Assembly (NCBI GenBank): GCA_023957125.1
Contig: JAMLHL010000003.1
Location: 124,001-188,000, forward strand
Direction of reading: 5' to 3'
DNA: 64,000 nucleotides
From: Chitinophagaceae bacterium
Lineage (GTDB): Bacteria; Bacteroidota; Bacteroidia; Chitinophagales; Chitinophagaceae
The translations under genes and the position numbers were made by a program. Every line of letters starts with the position of its first letter. Positions within the stretch are counted from its first letter, which is position 1. The notes under the pieces are model-generated. The model searched no databases, was not told where the DNA came from, and saw only the letters and a program-made list of their open reading frames with translations. Below are positions 35,130 to 44,096 of the stretch, one piece after another.

Positions 35130-35370
35130 GGAAGCATGAAAAATGCCTGCCCTGACGAATAGAAGAGTCATGGCACATACTATAAAACCCACCGCACAAA
35201 TGGCACATTTGGTTTTGCCCGACACGCAAGCCGACACCTCACAAAACCAAAAGAGCCATTTTTTGCAAGCGCACGGACAGACAAGATGATAATTTTTCAA
35301 ACACTTTTTATCTTGAAAAACGATATAATCAGAATATAAAAGCTATCTTAGCTGCTTGACTTTTGTCGAC
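35130..35370. other. Left edge of the accessory island
   Basis: No gene seen. Between tadA and the XRE gene composition changes from the neighbouring core sequence to an AT-richer type, with repeated short words such as GGCACAT and TTTGGTTTTG / CAAAACCAAA. No tRNA, integrase or clear direct repeat with the right edge (45.8-46.2 kb) was found. TATCTTAG (35344-35351) is a weak candidate -7 box for the operon. Confidence 0.4.
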
Positions 35371-35568
35371 ATGAACAGAATAAAAGAAGTACTGGAAGAA
35401 AAGGGAATCAAGCAGACTTGGTTAGCTGAAAGACTTGGTAAGAGTTACAATATGGTCAATGGCTATGTGCAAAACCGACAACAACCAAGACTTGAAGTGC
35501 TTTTTGAAATTGCCAAGATTTTGGAAGTCAACCCAAGGGAATTAATAAAAACTGACAAGCCTGCATAA
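35371..35568 (+). CDS. XRE-family helix-turn-helix regulator
   Basis: Small DNA-binding protein of 65 residues from the ATG at 35371 ([12 protein letters not shown]). A TTG five codons upstream is unlikely. It is almost only the Cro/CI-type HTH ([39 protein letters not shown]). Its stop overlaps the helicase start (TAATG at 35566-35570), so it is translationally coupled to the operon. It is probably the operon's repressor, as small XRE genes often are at the head of restriction or defence cassettes. Confidence 0.88.
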   Translation: MNRIKEVLEEKGIKQTWLAERLGKSYNMVNGYVQNRQQPRLEVLFEIAKILEVNPRELIKTDKPA

Positions 35569-38500
35569 TGATATTAGATAACGAAAATGAGAATTTAAAA
35601 GTCCACGAATGGATTTCATCCTATACTGAACAAGGAAAACTAGATATTGTAACCGGGTACTTTACCATTGGTGCACTTGCTTGGCTTTCAAAAAATGTAA
35701 ATGATAAGATTTTAGATTTTAGACTTGTTCTAGGTGACATTGTAAATGTTGATGCTGTCGACAGCAGACCGCTTGACCTTTTAAATGAAAACATTAGCAT
35801 TGAAGCCTCTCTGAAATTAAGTAGCTTTTCGAAGGAAGCAGTTAATTTTCTAAAACAAGACAAAGTTATAGCAAAAACTTTAGAGCCGAATTTTTGCCAC
35901 GCTAAGAGCTACTTATTTAATCCTGACAAAAAAGACGATAGAAATAAGTATTTCATATCAGGCAGTTCAAATCTAACAGAGGCAGGGATTGGACTAAAGC
36001 ACACGAATAACATTGAATTAAATATTGCCGAAACGGGCAACAACAACCAATACAAGGAACTTGTAGAATGGTTTGATGCTTTGTGGTTAAGACCGCAAGC
36101 ACACAAAGAAAAAACTTTGGTTTCACCTGATGGTACAAAATCCAAAATCGACTTCAAGCAATATTTGATTAATGAAATTGAACGGATTTTCATCAAATAC
36201 ACTCCGAGAGAACTCTACTACAAGGTATTATTTGAATTATTTGGAAATCAATTATTGGAGACTGAAAATGACCCAGAATTTAATCGTCAAATCGGGCGGC
36301 TAGAAAATTCCGTTGTTTACAACACGCTTTATGATTTCCAGAAAAAAGGAGTTTTGAGTTTAATTAGAATGCTTCAAAAATATAACGGAGCAATTCTGGC
36401 TGATGCCGTTGGTTTAGGTAAAACATGGAGTGCTCTTGCAGTTATTAAATTTTTTCAACTTCAGGGACGTGAAGTTTTATTGCTTTGCCCCAAAAAGCTT
36501 GAGCATAACTGGAGAAGATATTTAAAGCATCAAGATTCTCGCTTCGAAAAAGATCAATTTGATTTTTTCTTACGATTCCATACTGATATGCACGAAGACA
36601 GGGTTGAAAAATATGTTGACCGTGCCGACAAATACTTTACCAACGACAAACCAAAATTGATTGTCATTGATGAAAGCCACAATCTCAGAAATGATAAATC
36701 AAACCGATATAAATTTTTGCTAGAGCAAATCCTCAAAGAAAATGAAGATGTAAAAGTTCTACTTCTTTCCGCTACGCCAATAAACAATTCACTTAACGAC
36801 ATCCGAAATCAATTCAAATTGATGGTACAAGGTGATGTTGGTGGTTATGAAGAAACTTTAGGCATTAGAAATTTGGATTACACTTTCCGAACAGCCCAAA
36901 AGGTATTCAATGAATGGCGGGAAGAACCAAGCCCAAGAATCAGCGATTTCATTAAAAAATTACCAGCCAACTTTTTTACACTTACCGATTCATTAATCGT
37001 TGCTCGTACTCGAAAGATGATTGAAGGGCAGCAGATAGGTCTAACCTTTCCCCAAAAGACAAAACCGGTAAATCTTTTTGTTACGCCTAGTCAGCTGGGA
37101 AATTTTGAGTCATTCGAAGAATTGTTTGACCATTTTCCTCCTATGCTTTCGGGTTACCAACCTTCTTTCTACTTGGAAGAAGATGATGATGAAGAAAAAG
37201 ACGTATTGCATGACGAAAGACAAAGAGACCGCTTTTTGGTGAAGATGATGTATATCTTGATGGTTAAGCGTTTGGAATCTTCATGGTATTCATTCTACTC
37301 CACCATTGAAAAAATAAAAGACCATCACCAAAATGCTTTAGACAAAATAAAAACCTATCAGGATGGCAAAGCCAATAGCAAACTAAACGAAAAGAGTGAA
37401 AACCTTTTTGATGATGATGATTTGCAGGACGATTACGAAGAACTCACTTTAGGTAAAAAACGAAAGATTAGTCTCTCTGATATTGACGCATCAGGAAACT
37501 TGGAGAACTTCAAAAAAGATTTAAAGAAAGATTTGGATGCTCTCGACAATCTTTTCATCAACCTCCAAAAGTTTGAAAACAAAATAGACAAGGAAACTGT
37601 CCGTCCCGGAAATCTTATTTCAGCAGATGATAAATTACAAACGCTAATAGCTGAAATAAATAAGAAAAGAGCGTCTGGTGAAAACAATGGGAACGCAAAA
37701 GTGATCATCTTTACCGTTTATCGTGATACCGCTCAATATCTTTTTAACCAACTGAAAAGTCGTGGTTTCGATAAATTGGCAATGGTTTCAGGTTCTGGCT
37801 CAATGACCAGTGATTCAGATGAAGAAACGAAAAACTTTGAACCTATTTTAGAACGCTTTGCCCCATACACCAAACTTTACATGGAAAAGGAATGGGACTT
37901 TCAAACACCTAAAAAAGGAATAGAAGCATACCACGAATGGATTTCTTGGGTGGCACAAAACCATCCTAAAACCTATGCTAAAGTTCAACAACCGATTGAT
38001 ATTCTAATTGCCACGGATGCATTAAGTGAAGGGCAAAACTTGCAAGATGCTGATATGGTCATCAATTACGATATTCATTGGAATCCCGTAAGAATCATTC
38101 AGCGTTTGGGGCGTATTGACCGTTTGGGTAGCCCGAACAAAAAAATATTCGGCATTAATTTCTGGCCATCTAACAACATCAACTCCTACTTAAATCTACA
38201 AGAAAGAATTGAACAACGCATGGCCGCCATGAAGCTGGCTGGTGCAGAAGTGGACGAAAAATTCTCCGAAACCTTCCAAGAAATGATTTATGACGAATCA
38301 TTAGACCAACGCATGAAAAACCGTATGATGGAGCAAATGCAGGTAACTTTTGATGACTTGGACGGCAATGAATCTTTCGGTTTTGATGACCTTTCTTTAG
38401 AGCGATACAGACAAGATTTACTGGAAGAGTTCAATAAGGACAAGGCCAAATATCTTCGGATGCCAAAAGGCGTTTACACAGGTTTTAAAGCCGACACTTC

Positions 38501-38954
38501 CGTTTGTGCTGAAAATGGTTTAATCGCTTTGCTCGGTTATCCTGCTCGTCCGGCAAAATCACCACAACACGAATACAAAATTTTCGACCTCATATACATC
38601 AACAAACAAGGCAAAATGGTATTACTGAATCAAAAAGAGGTATTGGATGCCTTAACCCATCACAAGGACAAGGGCCGTTTCGTGCCTGATGGGGTAGATA
38701 AAGGAGATGATGCGGCTATACAAGAATTGGTAAGTGCCATAAAAGCGTGGTTAGACAATCAAGCCTCTGAAGAACAGGTGCAAGAAGACGGCACTACCAA
38801 AAAAGTAATGGGAACAGAAGCAAAAGACCTCTTGTCAAAATTGAGAAAGGGAGATAAAGACGCTTTATCTCGAGTAAAGCAAAACGTCAAAGTGGAAGAA
38901 AAATTCCAATTGGACAATTTCGATTTAATCACATGGTTTTTGGTTTCGGTTTAA
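35568..38954 (+). CDS. PLD-domain SNF2-type helicase (defence operon)
   Basis: 1128 residues. The N-terminal phospholipase-D-like domain (about 1-170) has HAK at 111-113 and [10 protein letters not shown] at 131-140, a single HxK motif that may be a nuclease or dimerising half-site. The SNF2/DEAD helicase follows: Walker [10 protein letters not shown] (278-286), Walker B IDESHN (367-372), [10 protein letters not shown], and the C-terminal lobe with [10 protein letters not shown] and [10 protein letters not shown] near 844-853. A long acidic, coiled insert lies between lobes (about 540-690). PLD-helicase fusions are known from BREX/DISARM-like and other phage-defence loci. Followed by a KilA-N gene after 73 bp. 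Confidence 0.92.
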   Translation: MILDNENENLKVHEWISSYTEQGKLDIVTGYFTIGALAWLSKNVNDKILDFRLVLGDIVNVDAVDSRPLDLLNENISIEASLKLSSFSKEAVNFLKQDKVIAKTLEPNFCHAKSYLFNPDKKDDRNKYFISGSSNLTEAGIGLKHTNNIELNIAETGNNNQYKELVEWFDALWLRPQAHKEKTLVSPDGTKSKIDFKQYLINEIERIFIKYTPRELYYKVLFELFGNQLLETENDPEFNRQIGRLENSVVYNTLYDFQKKGVLSLIRMLQKYNGAILADAVGLGKTWSALAVIKFFQLQGREVLLLCPKKLEHNWRRYLKHQDSRFEKDQFDFFLRFHTDMHEDRVEKYVDRADKYFTNDKPKLIVIDESHNLRNDKSNRYKFLLEQILKENEDVKVLLLSATPINNSLNDIRNQFKLMVQGDVGGYEETLGIRNLDYTFRTAQKVFNEWREEPSPRISDFIKKLPANFFTLTDSLIVARTRKMIEGQQIGLTFPQKTKPVNLFVTPSQLGNFESFEELFDHFPPMLSGYQPSFYLEEDDDEEKDVLHDERQRDRFLVKMMYILMVKRLESSWYSFYSTIEKIKDHHQNALDKIKTYQDGKANSKLNEKSENLFDDDDLQDDYEELTLGKKRKISLSDIDASGNLENFKKDLKKDLDALDNLFINLQKFENKIDKETVRPGNLISADDKLQTLIAEINKKRASGENNGNAKVIIFTVYRDTAQYLFNQLKSRGFDKLAMVSGSGSMTSDSDEETKNFEPILERFAPYTKLYMEKEWDFQTPKKGIEAYHEWISWVAQNHPKTYAKVQQPIDILIATDALSEGQNLQDADMVINYDIHWNPVRIIQRLGRIDRLGSPNKKIFGINFWPSNNINSYLNLQERIEQRMAAMKLAGAEVDEKFSETFQEMIYDESLDQRMKNRMMEQMQVTFDDLDGNESFGFDDLSLERYRQDLLEEFNKDKAKYLRMPKGVYTGFKADTSVCAENGLIALLGYPARPAKSPQHEYKIFDLIYINKQGKMVLLNQKEVLDALTHHKDKGRFVPDGVDKGDDAAIQELVSAIKAWLDNQASEEQVQEDGTTKKVMGTEAKDLLSKLRKGDKDALSRVKQNVKVEEKFQLDNFDLITWFLVSV

Positions 38955-38957
38955 CAT

Positions 38958-38981
38958 AAAGTGGTCAAATCTAACCACTTT
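38958..38981 (+). other. Hairpin between helicase and KilA-N genes
   Basis: AAAGTGGT (38958-38965) and ACCACTTT (38974-38981) form a perfect 8-bp stem starting 4 bp after the helicase stop. There is no U-run, so it may mark a weak 3' end or a processing site in the operon mRNA. Confidence 0.4.
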
Positions 38982-39027
38982 GAACCCATCAAATTCGATG
39001 GATTTTGAAAACAATTAAGATTAAAAT

Positions 39028-39843
39028 ATGGCAAGGAATAAAAAAATAGAAATTGATGGCGCTGAGATTGCAATAATAGCACAAGACAAAGAGGATTATA
39101 TTTCGCTAACAGACATGGCTAGAAGTCAATTGCAAGATGTAGTCATCATTAAGTGGCTTAGCTTAAAAAGCACCATTGAATACCTTGGTGAGTGGGAAGC
39201 CTTGTATAATCCTGATTTTAATTATACCGAATTCGGTACAATTAAAAATGCAGCCGGGAGCAACAACTTTGTTCTATCTGTTAAAAACTGGATAGATGCA
39301 ACCAACGCCATTGGTCTTTCTGCAAAAGCCGGTAGGTATGGGGGCACTTACGGACACAAAGATATTGCTTTCCATTTTGGAATGTGGATTAGTCCAAAGT
39401 TTCAGCTTTTACTTGTAAAAGAATACCAACGCCTCAAAGAAGACGAAAACAATCGTCAAAAGCTCGACTGGAACCTGCAACGCACACTTACTAAGGTAAA
39501 TTATACGATTCATACTGATGCCATTAAGGAACGACTGATTCCCGAGAAACTCACCAGAAAACAAACCTCTTTGGTTTATGCCTCAGAAGCGGATTTACTG
39601 AACATGGCACTATTTGGCAAAACTGCTGCTGATTGGCGTGCAGAAAATCCCAATGCCAAAGGAAATATTCGGGATGATGCCACTCTGGAACAACTGGTTG
39701 TGCTCTCCAATTTGGAAAGCATCAATGCCGTGCTGATTCGCCAAGGCCTGGAACAATCAGAACGCCTGATACAACTCAACCAAATTGCCATTACCCAAAT
39801 GACTTCCTTGGTCAATAATGCGAACCTGAAAAAATTGAAATAA
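39028..39843 (+). CDS. KilA-N domain protein
   Basis: 271 residues. The N-terminal KilA-N (APSES-related) DNA-binding domain is about 15-135: YISLTDMARSQ, WLSLKSTIEYLGEWE, NFVLSVKNWIDATNAIGLSAKAGRYGGTYGHKDIAFHFGMWISPKF, then LLLVKEYQRLKEDE. A helical C-terminal part ends in KKLK. KilA-N proteins are frequent in phages and mobile islands. Inside this operon it could be a DNA-binding specificity or regulatory subunit. Its stop is 3 bp before the left inverted repeat of the GxxExxY unit. Confidence 0.9.
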   Translation: MARNKKIEIDGAEIAIIAQDKEDYISLTDMARSQLQDVVIIKWLSLKSTIEYLGEWEALYNPDFNYTEFGTIKNAAGSNNFVLSVKNWIDATNAIGLSAKAGRYGGTYGHKDIAFHFGMWISPKFQLLLVKEYQRLKEDENNRQKLDWNLQRTLTKVNYTIHTDAIKERLIPEKLTRKQTSLVYASEADLLNMALFGKTAADWRAENPNAKGNIRDDATLEQLVVLSNLESINAVLIRQGLEQSERLIQLNQIAITQMTSLVNNANLKKLK

Positions 39844-39846
39844 TAA

Positions 39847-40377
39847 GCCACGAATGCACGAATATTAATGCATGCGTGGTCAAAGAATATAACGATATGA
39901 ATGACATCCTTTATAAAGAAGAGTCCTATAAAATCATTGGATTGTGTATGGAAGTGCATAACAATCTTGGTGCTGGCTTCCTTGAAATTGTTTATAAAGA
40001 TGCTCTGGAGTATGAATTCAAAAAGGCAATCATACCCTATGACCGAGAAAAGAGATATGAAGTCAATTACAAAGGCATCATTTTACCGCATCAATTTTAT
40101 GCTGATTTTGTAGTGCTGGACAAAATAATTCTGGAAGTGAAATCGGTTCAGGGTATTGCAGATGAATTTGTTGCTCAGGCAATAAATTACTTGAAAGTCT
40201 CCGGAAATCGGCTCGCATTGATAACTAATTTTGGAGAATTGAAATTGAACTATAAACGCATTATACTATAAATGGTCACGAATACATAAATGGAATAATG
40301 GCCGCAAATACACGAATGAGGTTATTATTCGTGCATTCGCGGTATAAAATGACAAAATCCATTCGTGCATTCGTGGC
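39847..40377. mobile_element. 531-bp unit with perfect 17-bp terminal inverted repeats
   Basis: GCCACGAATGCACGAAT (39847-39863) and its exact complement (40361-40377) bound the GxxExxY gene. Inside lie further imperfect palindromes: 39848-39879 (10-bp arms, one mismatch) and 40302-40342 (16-bp arms, two mismatches). No transposase is encoded and no clear target duplication is seen. The unit fits exactly between the KilA-N stop and 14 bp before the methyltransferase ATG, so it looks inserted into a pre-existing operon. It may be a non-autonomous element or a repeat-flanked cargo gene. Confidence 0.6.
39897..40271 (+). CDS. GxxExxY-family protein (PD-(D/E)XK-like fold)
   Basis: 124 residues from the ATG at 39897 (MNDILYKEESY). 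The family motif GxxExxY is seen in GAGFLEIVYKDALEYEF. A nuclease-like core follows: FYADFVVLDKIILEVKSV (Asp, then E-x-K), then QAINYLKVSG. Members are common as solitary genes in intergenic repeats, with no proven function. The active-site pattern D...ExK is intact. It is carried within the inverted-repeat unit 39847-40377 and probably moved with it, rather than being an original operon gene. Confidence 0.88.
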   Translation: MNDILYKEESYKIIGLCMEVHNNLGAGFLEIVYKDALEYEFKKAIIPYDREKRYEVNYKGIILPHQFYADFVVLDKIILEVKSVQGIADEFVAQAINYLKVSGNRLALITNFGELKLNYKRIIL

Positions 40378-40391
40378 AAAAAATATTAAAC

Positions 40392-43300
40392 ATGAAACTA
40401 TCTGAATTTAACGAAAATAATTTCCTGCAAGCACTCAAAGCTCTTTTCAAAAATTTGAAAGTGCCCATGAACTACGTGGCAGACGAACCCACTACGGCAA
40501 AAGAAATCCTAAAAGATACCTACAAAGAAAACGACAGCTTTCAACTGATGGATGATGTCTATTTTGTAGGCATGGTAGATGATGCAGCCTTTGATGGCAA
40601 TAAATCTTTGGATTCAGAAAAAATCAAATCGGATTATGACGGCATACTGATTTTTGGAGTAACCCTTAAAAGCAGACCCAACGGACTGCTTCCAACCCGT
40701 TCGCAATTAGCAGAAATTTCAAGAGCCTTTAACCGAGAGTTTTACTACACACCTGTGGTGATAGTTTTCAAATACGGAAACTACTTAGCTTTTGCCAATA
40801 CCGAGCGTTTGAAATACAAACAGGAATGGCGGGAAGGCGAAAAGTCAGGTAAAGTAAGTTTACTGCGTGATATACATATCGAGAAACCACATTCCGGGCA
40901 TGAACGCATTTTAGCCGAACTGCAAATTCCTACCTCAGGAACCAAGAAAGTGGATTCCTACGCTAAACTATATACCTACTGGCAGGAAGTGTTCAGCGTA
41001 AGCCTTCTCAACAAGAAATTCTACCACGAACTTTCCAACTGGTATTTCTGGGCAACACAGCATGTTACCTTTCCGGGTGAGCCGACTATTGCTGATGCCC
41101 ATCACAAAAACGCCAAACTCGAAGACCTGTTGCAAGAGCACCGAGCCACTAATGTGATTCGGATGCTTACCCGGTTGCTTTTTGTTTGGTTTATCAAAGA
41201 AAAGAAACTGATACCCGAAGAACTTTTTGAACTGGATACCTTGCAAAAAGATATCCTGAATGAAATTGAACCTTACCATGAGAATGGTTTGTTCTCAGAA
41301 AGAAACAAGGAAAGCATCTACTACAAAGCCATTTTGCAAAACTTATTTTTTGCCACACTCAATTGCCCCATTGAAGCGGATAGTTTAGATAAACGAAAGA
41401 GGGGCTTTCGAGGTGAAGGGTATGGCACACATAGAGGTATTGACTACCTGATGCGCTACAAGCAATATTTCAAAAACCCTGGTGTCTTTTTAAAAAAACT
41501 GAATCAAACTGTTCCTTTCTTAAACGGTGGACTTTTTGAATGCTTAGATGATAAGTTCAACAACATTTATATTGATGGCTTCTCCGACCAAATGACCAAA
41601 GGCCAACAGCTCATTGTACCCGATTACCTGTTTTTTGGTTTAGAAGAAGAAACCGACCTGAGCGACATAGTTGGTATTAAAGATAAAAAGTACAAGCAAG
41701 CTGCTGTAAAAGGGCTGATTAACATCCTCAAATCCTATAAGTTTACCATTACAGAAAATACCCCGATTGAAGAAGACGTAGCCCTTGATCCTGAATTATT
41801 GGGTAAAGTATTCGAAAACCTGCTGGCTAGTTACAACCCCGAAACCAAAACCACAGCAAGAAAGCAAACCGGCTCTTTTTACACACCACGGGAGATTGTA
41901 AACTACATGGTGGACGAAAGTTTGATTGCTTACCTTAAAAACGCCATTTCGGATTGGAAAGGATTGGATGACGAAACTTTGGATAAAGAACTCCATGTTT
42001 TGACATCCTTTGACAGCAAAGTACCCTTTGCCGACAATCCGAAATTGCATCGAGAAATCATTACGGCATTAAGTACATGTACCATTTTGGACCCTGCTTG
42101 CGGCTCGGGTGCATTCCCCATGGGGATATTGCAAAAAATGGTGCATATCCTGCAAAAGCTCGATCCGGAAAATAAGGTTTGGAAAGAAGTACAATTAGAC
42201 AAAGCCCGCAAGGAAAGTGAAGCAGCCTTTGAAATTGAAGACAAACAAGCCCGTGAAGAACGATTACTAGAAATAAATGATGCCTTTGACCAAAGCATCA
42301 ACGACCCCGACTATGCTCGTAAATTATTTTTAATTGAAAACTGCATTTATGGGGTAGATATACAACCCATTGCTACACAGATTTCTAAACTCCGTTTTTT
42401 TATCTCCTTGGTAGTAGAACAAAAGGTAAATGCTGAAAAAGACAATTTTGGAATACGGCCCTTGCCGAACCTTGAAACCAAGTTTGTGGCAGCTAATACT
42501 TTAATAGGAATTGAAAAGCCAAGTGCACAGTTAAGCCTATACGATACCAAAGAAGTAAAGGCACTGGAAACCAAACTAAAAAAAGTACGTAGTAAACTAT
42601 TCAGTGCCAAAAGCAAGGAAACCAAACTCAAATACCGAGAAGAAGACAAAGTGCTACGGAATCAAATAGCAGGAGAGTTGGAGAAAAGCGGATGGAAAAG
42701 TGATACAGCCCAGAAACTGGCAGGGTGGGATCCTTACGACCAAAATGCATCTTCATCATTCTTTGACCCGGAATGGATGTTTGACGTTCAAGATGGTTTT
42801 GATGTGGTGATTGGGAATCCGCCTTACATTTTAATTCAAAATATACCAGGTCCGCTTGAAATTGTGAAGAAAAAATACATGGAATATAAATCCGCTCAGT
42901 ACAAAGTAGATTTATATCATCTATTTATTGAGCAGGGAATTAATTTATTAAGAGAAAGGGGCGTAATAAGTTATATTACCCCAAATACTTTCATAAAAAA
43001 TAAACACAACAATCTACTGAGAGAAGTTATTTACAAAAACTGCCACTTAGAAACTGTTGTGTTGTTCTATTCACAAGTATTTGAAAGTGTTTCTGTTGAT
43101 AATTTAGTGTTTGTTTTTATAAAAGATAGGACAAAAGGTATTTCCAAAATATTTGAGATACGAAAATCAATCAATGACATATCTGAATCTAAAAATGATT
43201 TTGATGAGTCTGTAATTCAACCACCAGAGTATGTATTTAACTTTGACATTAATGATGAAAAGTCTATAATTATAGAAACAATTGAAGCAAACTCATATCC

Positions 43301-44096
43301 TTTAAATCATTTTGGCCGTGCCTATTTTGGGATACAAACATATGATCGACAGCAATACGTATCAAATAGAAAGGAAAATGAATATTGGAAGCCAGTAATT
43401 GATGGTGGAAATGTTTTTCGCTACTACCTTACTAAAAATGTTGATTTTATTCATTTTAAACCATCTTCAATAAAAAGTGGGGGGAACCCAGAAGTTTATC
43501 TTAAGAACAGAATTGTAGTTCGTCAAATTGGAAAATATCCTGAAGGAGCATTTTGTCCAAAAGGGTTATATACTTTGAATACCATTTATAATATATACTT
43601 GAATAACAATCAAATTTCACTAGAATTTCTTCTTGCTCAAATAAACTCACCAGTCATAAAATTTCATTGGTTAGCAAACAACTTTGACAATAAGGAGACA
43701 TTCCCAAAAATAAAGAAGGCTCCACTTGAATCAATTCCAATTAAAACATCAAGCTCTCATGAAAAACTTGTGAAAAGATTAGTGCTACTAGTTAATGATT
43801 TCTCAAGCTCAAAGTTAATAGCCCCAGTGAAGGAAGTTGTTGATGCTTTGATTTTAGATTTACATTTTCATGACCACATGAAAGAGCGGGGCATTGATGT
43901 ATTGCAGTTTGTGGAGCGAGATATAAACGATGTAATGAAAGGCAGGGAGTTTGAAAAGCTGAGCGATGCAGAAAAAGGACAAGTAATTGAAGCCCTGCAC
44001 ACCAAATGGAGCCACCCGGATAATGAAGTCCGCAACCGCATCAAACTGTTTGCTGTGCGTAGCCCGGAGATTTTAAAACCGTTATTGGAAAGCTGA
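40392..44096 (+). CDS. Eco57I-type DNA N6-adenine methyltransferase (type IIG / PglX-like)
   Basis: 1234 residues from the ATG at 40392 (MKLSEFNEN). Region about 1-440 is an N-terminal domain without an evident PD-(D/E)XK site. The helical linker TGSFYTPREIVNYM precedes the SAM motif DPACGSGAFPMGI (567 onward) and the catalytic motif NPPY (809-812). The following 330 residues or so are the target-recognition region, markedly AT-richer than the rest of the gene. Likely it methylates adenine to mark self DNA, as in BREX PglX or Hma-type systems. Its stop overlaps the ATPase start (ATGA). Confidence 0.93.
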   Translation: MKLSEFNENNFLQALKALFKNLKVPMNYVADEPTTAKEILKDTYKENDSFQLMDDVYFVGMVDDAAFDGNKSLDSEKIKSDYDGILIFGVTLKSRPNGLLPTRSQLAEISRAFNREFYYTPVVIVFKYGNYLAFANTERLKYKQEWREGEKSGKVSLLRDIHIEKPHSGHERILAELQIPTSGTKKVDSYAKLYTYWQEVFSVSLLNKKFYHELSNWYFWATQHVTFPGEPTIADAHHKNAKLEDLLQEHRATNVIRMLTRLLFVWFIKEKKLIPEELFELDTLQKDILNEIEPYHENGLFSERNKESIYYKAILQNLFFATLNCPIEADSLDKRKRGFRGEGYGTHRGIDYLMRYKQYFKNPGVFLKKLNQTVPFLNGGLFECLDDKFNNIYIDGFSDQMTKGQQLIVPDYLFFGLEEETDLSDIVGIKDKKYKQAAVKGLINILKSYKFTITENTPIEEDVALDPELLGKVFENLLASYNPETKTTARKQTGSFYTPREIVNYMVDESLIAYLKNAISDWKGLDDETLDKELHVLTSFDSKVPFADNPKLHREIITALSTCTILDPACGSGAFPMGILQKMVHILQKLDPENKVWKEVQLDKARKESEAAFEIEDKQAREERLLEINDAFDQSINDPDYARKLFLIENCIYGVDIQPIATQISKLRFFISLVVEQKVNAEKDNFGIRPLPNLETKFVAANTLIGIEKPSAQLSLYDTKEVKALETKLKKVRSKLFSAKSKETKLKYREEDKVLRNQIAGELEKSGWKSDTAQKLAGWDPYDQNASSSFFDPEWMFDVQDGFDVVIGNPPYILIQNIPGPLEIVKKKYMEYKSAQYKVDLYHLFIEQGINLLRERGVISYITPNTFIKNKHNNLLREVIYKNCHLETVVLFYSQVFESVSVDNLVFVFIKDRTKGISKIFEIRKSINDISESKNDFDESVIQPPEYVFNFDINDEKSIIIETIEANSYPLNHFGRAYFGIQTYDRQQYVSNRKENEYWKPVIDGGNVFRYYLTKNVDFIHFKPSSIKSGGNPEVYLKNRIVVRQIGKYPEGAFCPKGLYTLNTIYNIYLNNNQISLEFLLAQINSPVIKFHWLANNFDNKETFPKIKKAPLESIPIKTSSSHEKLVKRLVLLVNDFSSSKLIAPVKEVVDALILDLHFHDHMKERGIDVLQFVERDINDVMKGREFEKLSDAEKGQVIEALHTKWSHPDNEVRNRIKLFAVRSPEILKPLLES

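Noticed and set aside
34593..35300. 235-codon minus-strand frame opposite tadA
   Set aside because: It is the antisense of a well-supported gene (tadA) and runs into non-coding island DNA. It has no protein-family pattern.
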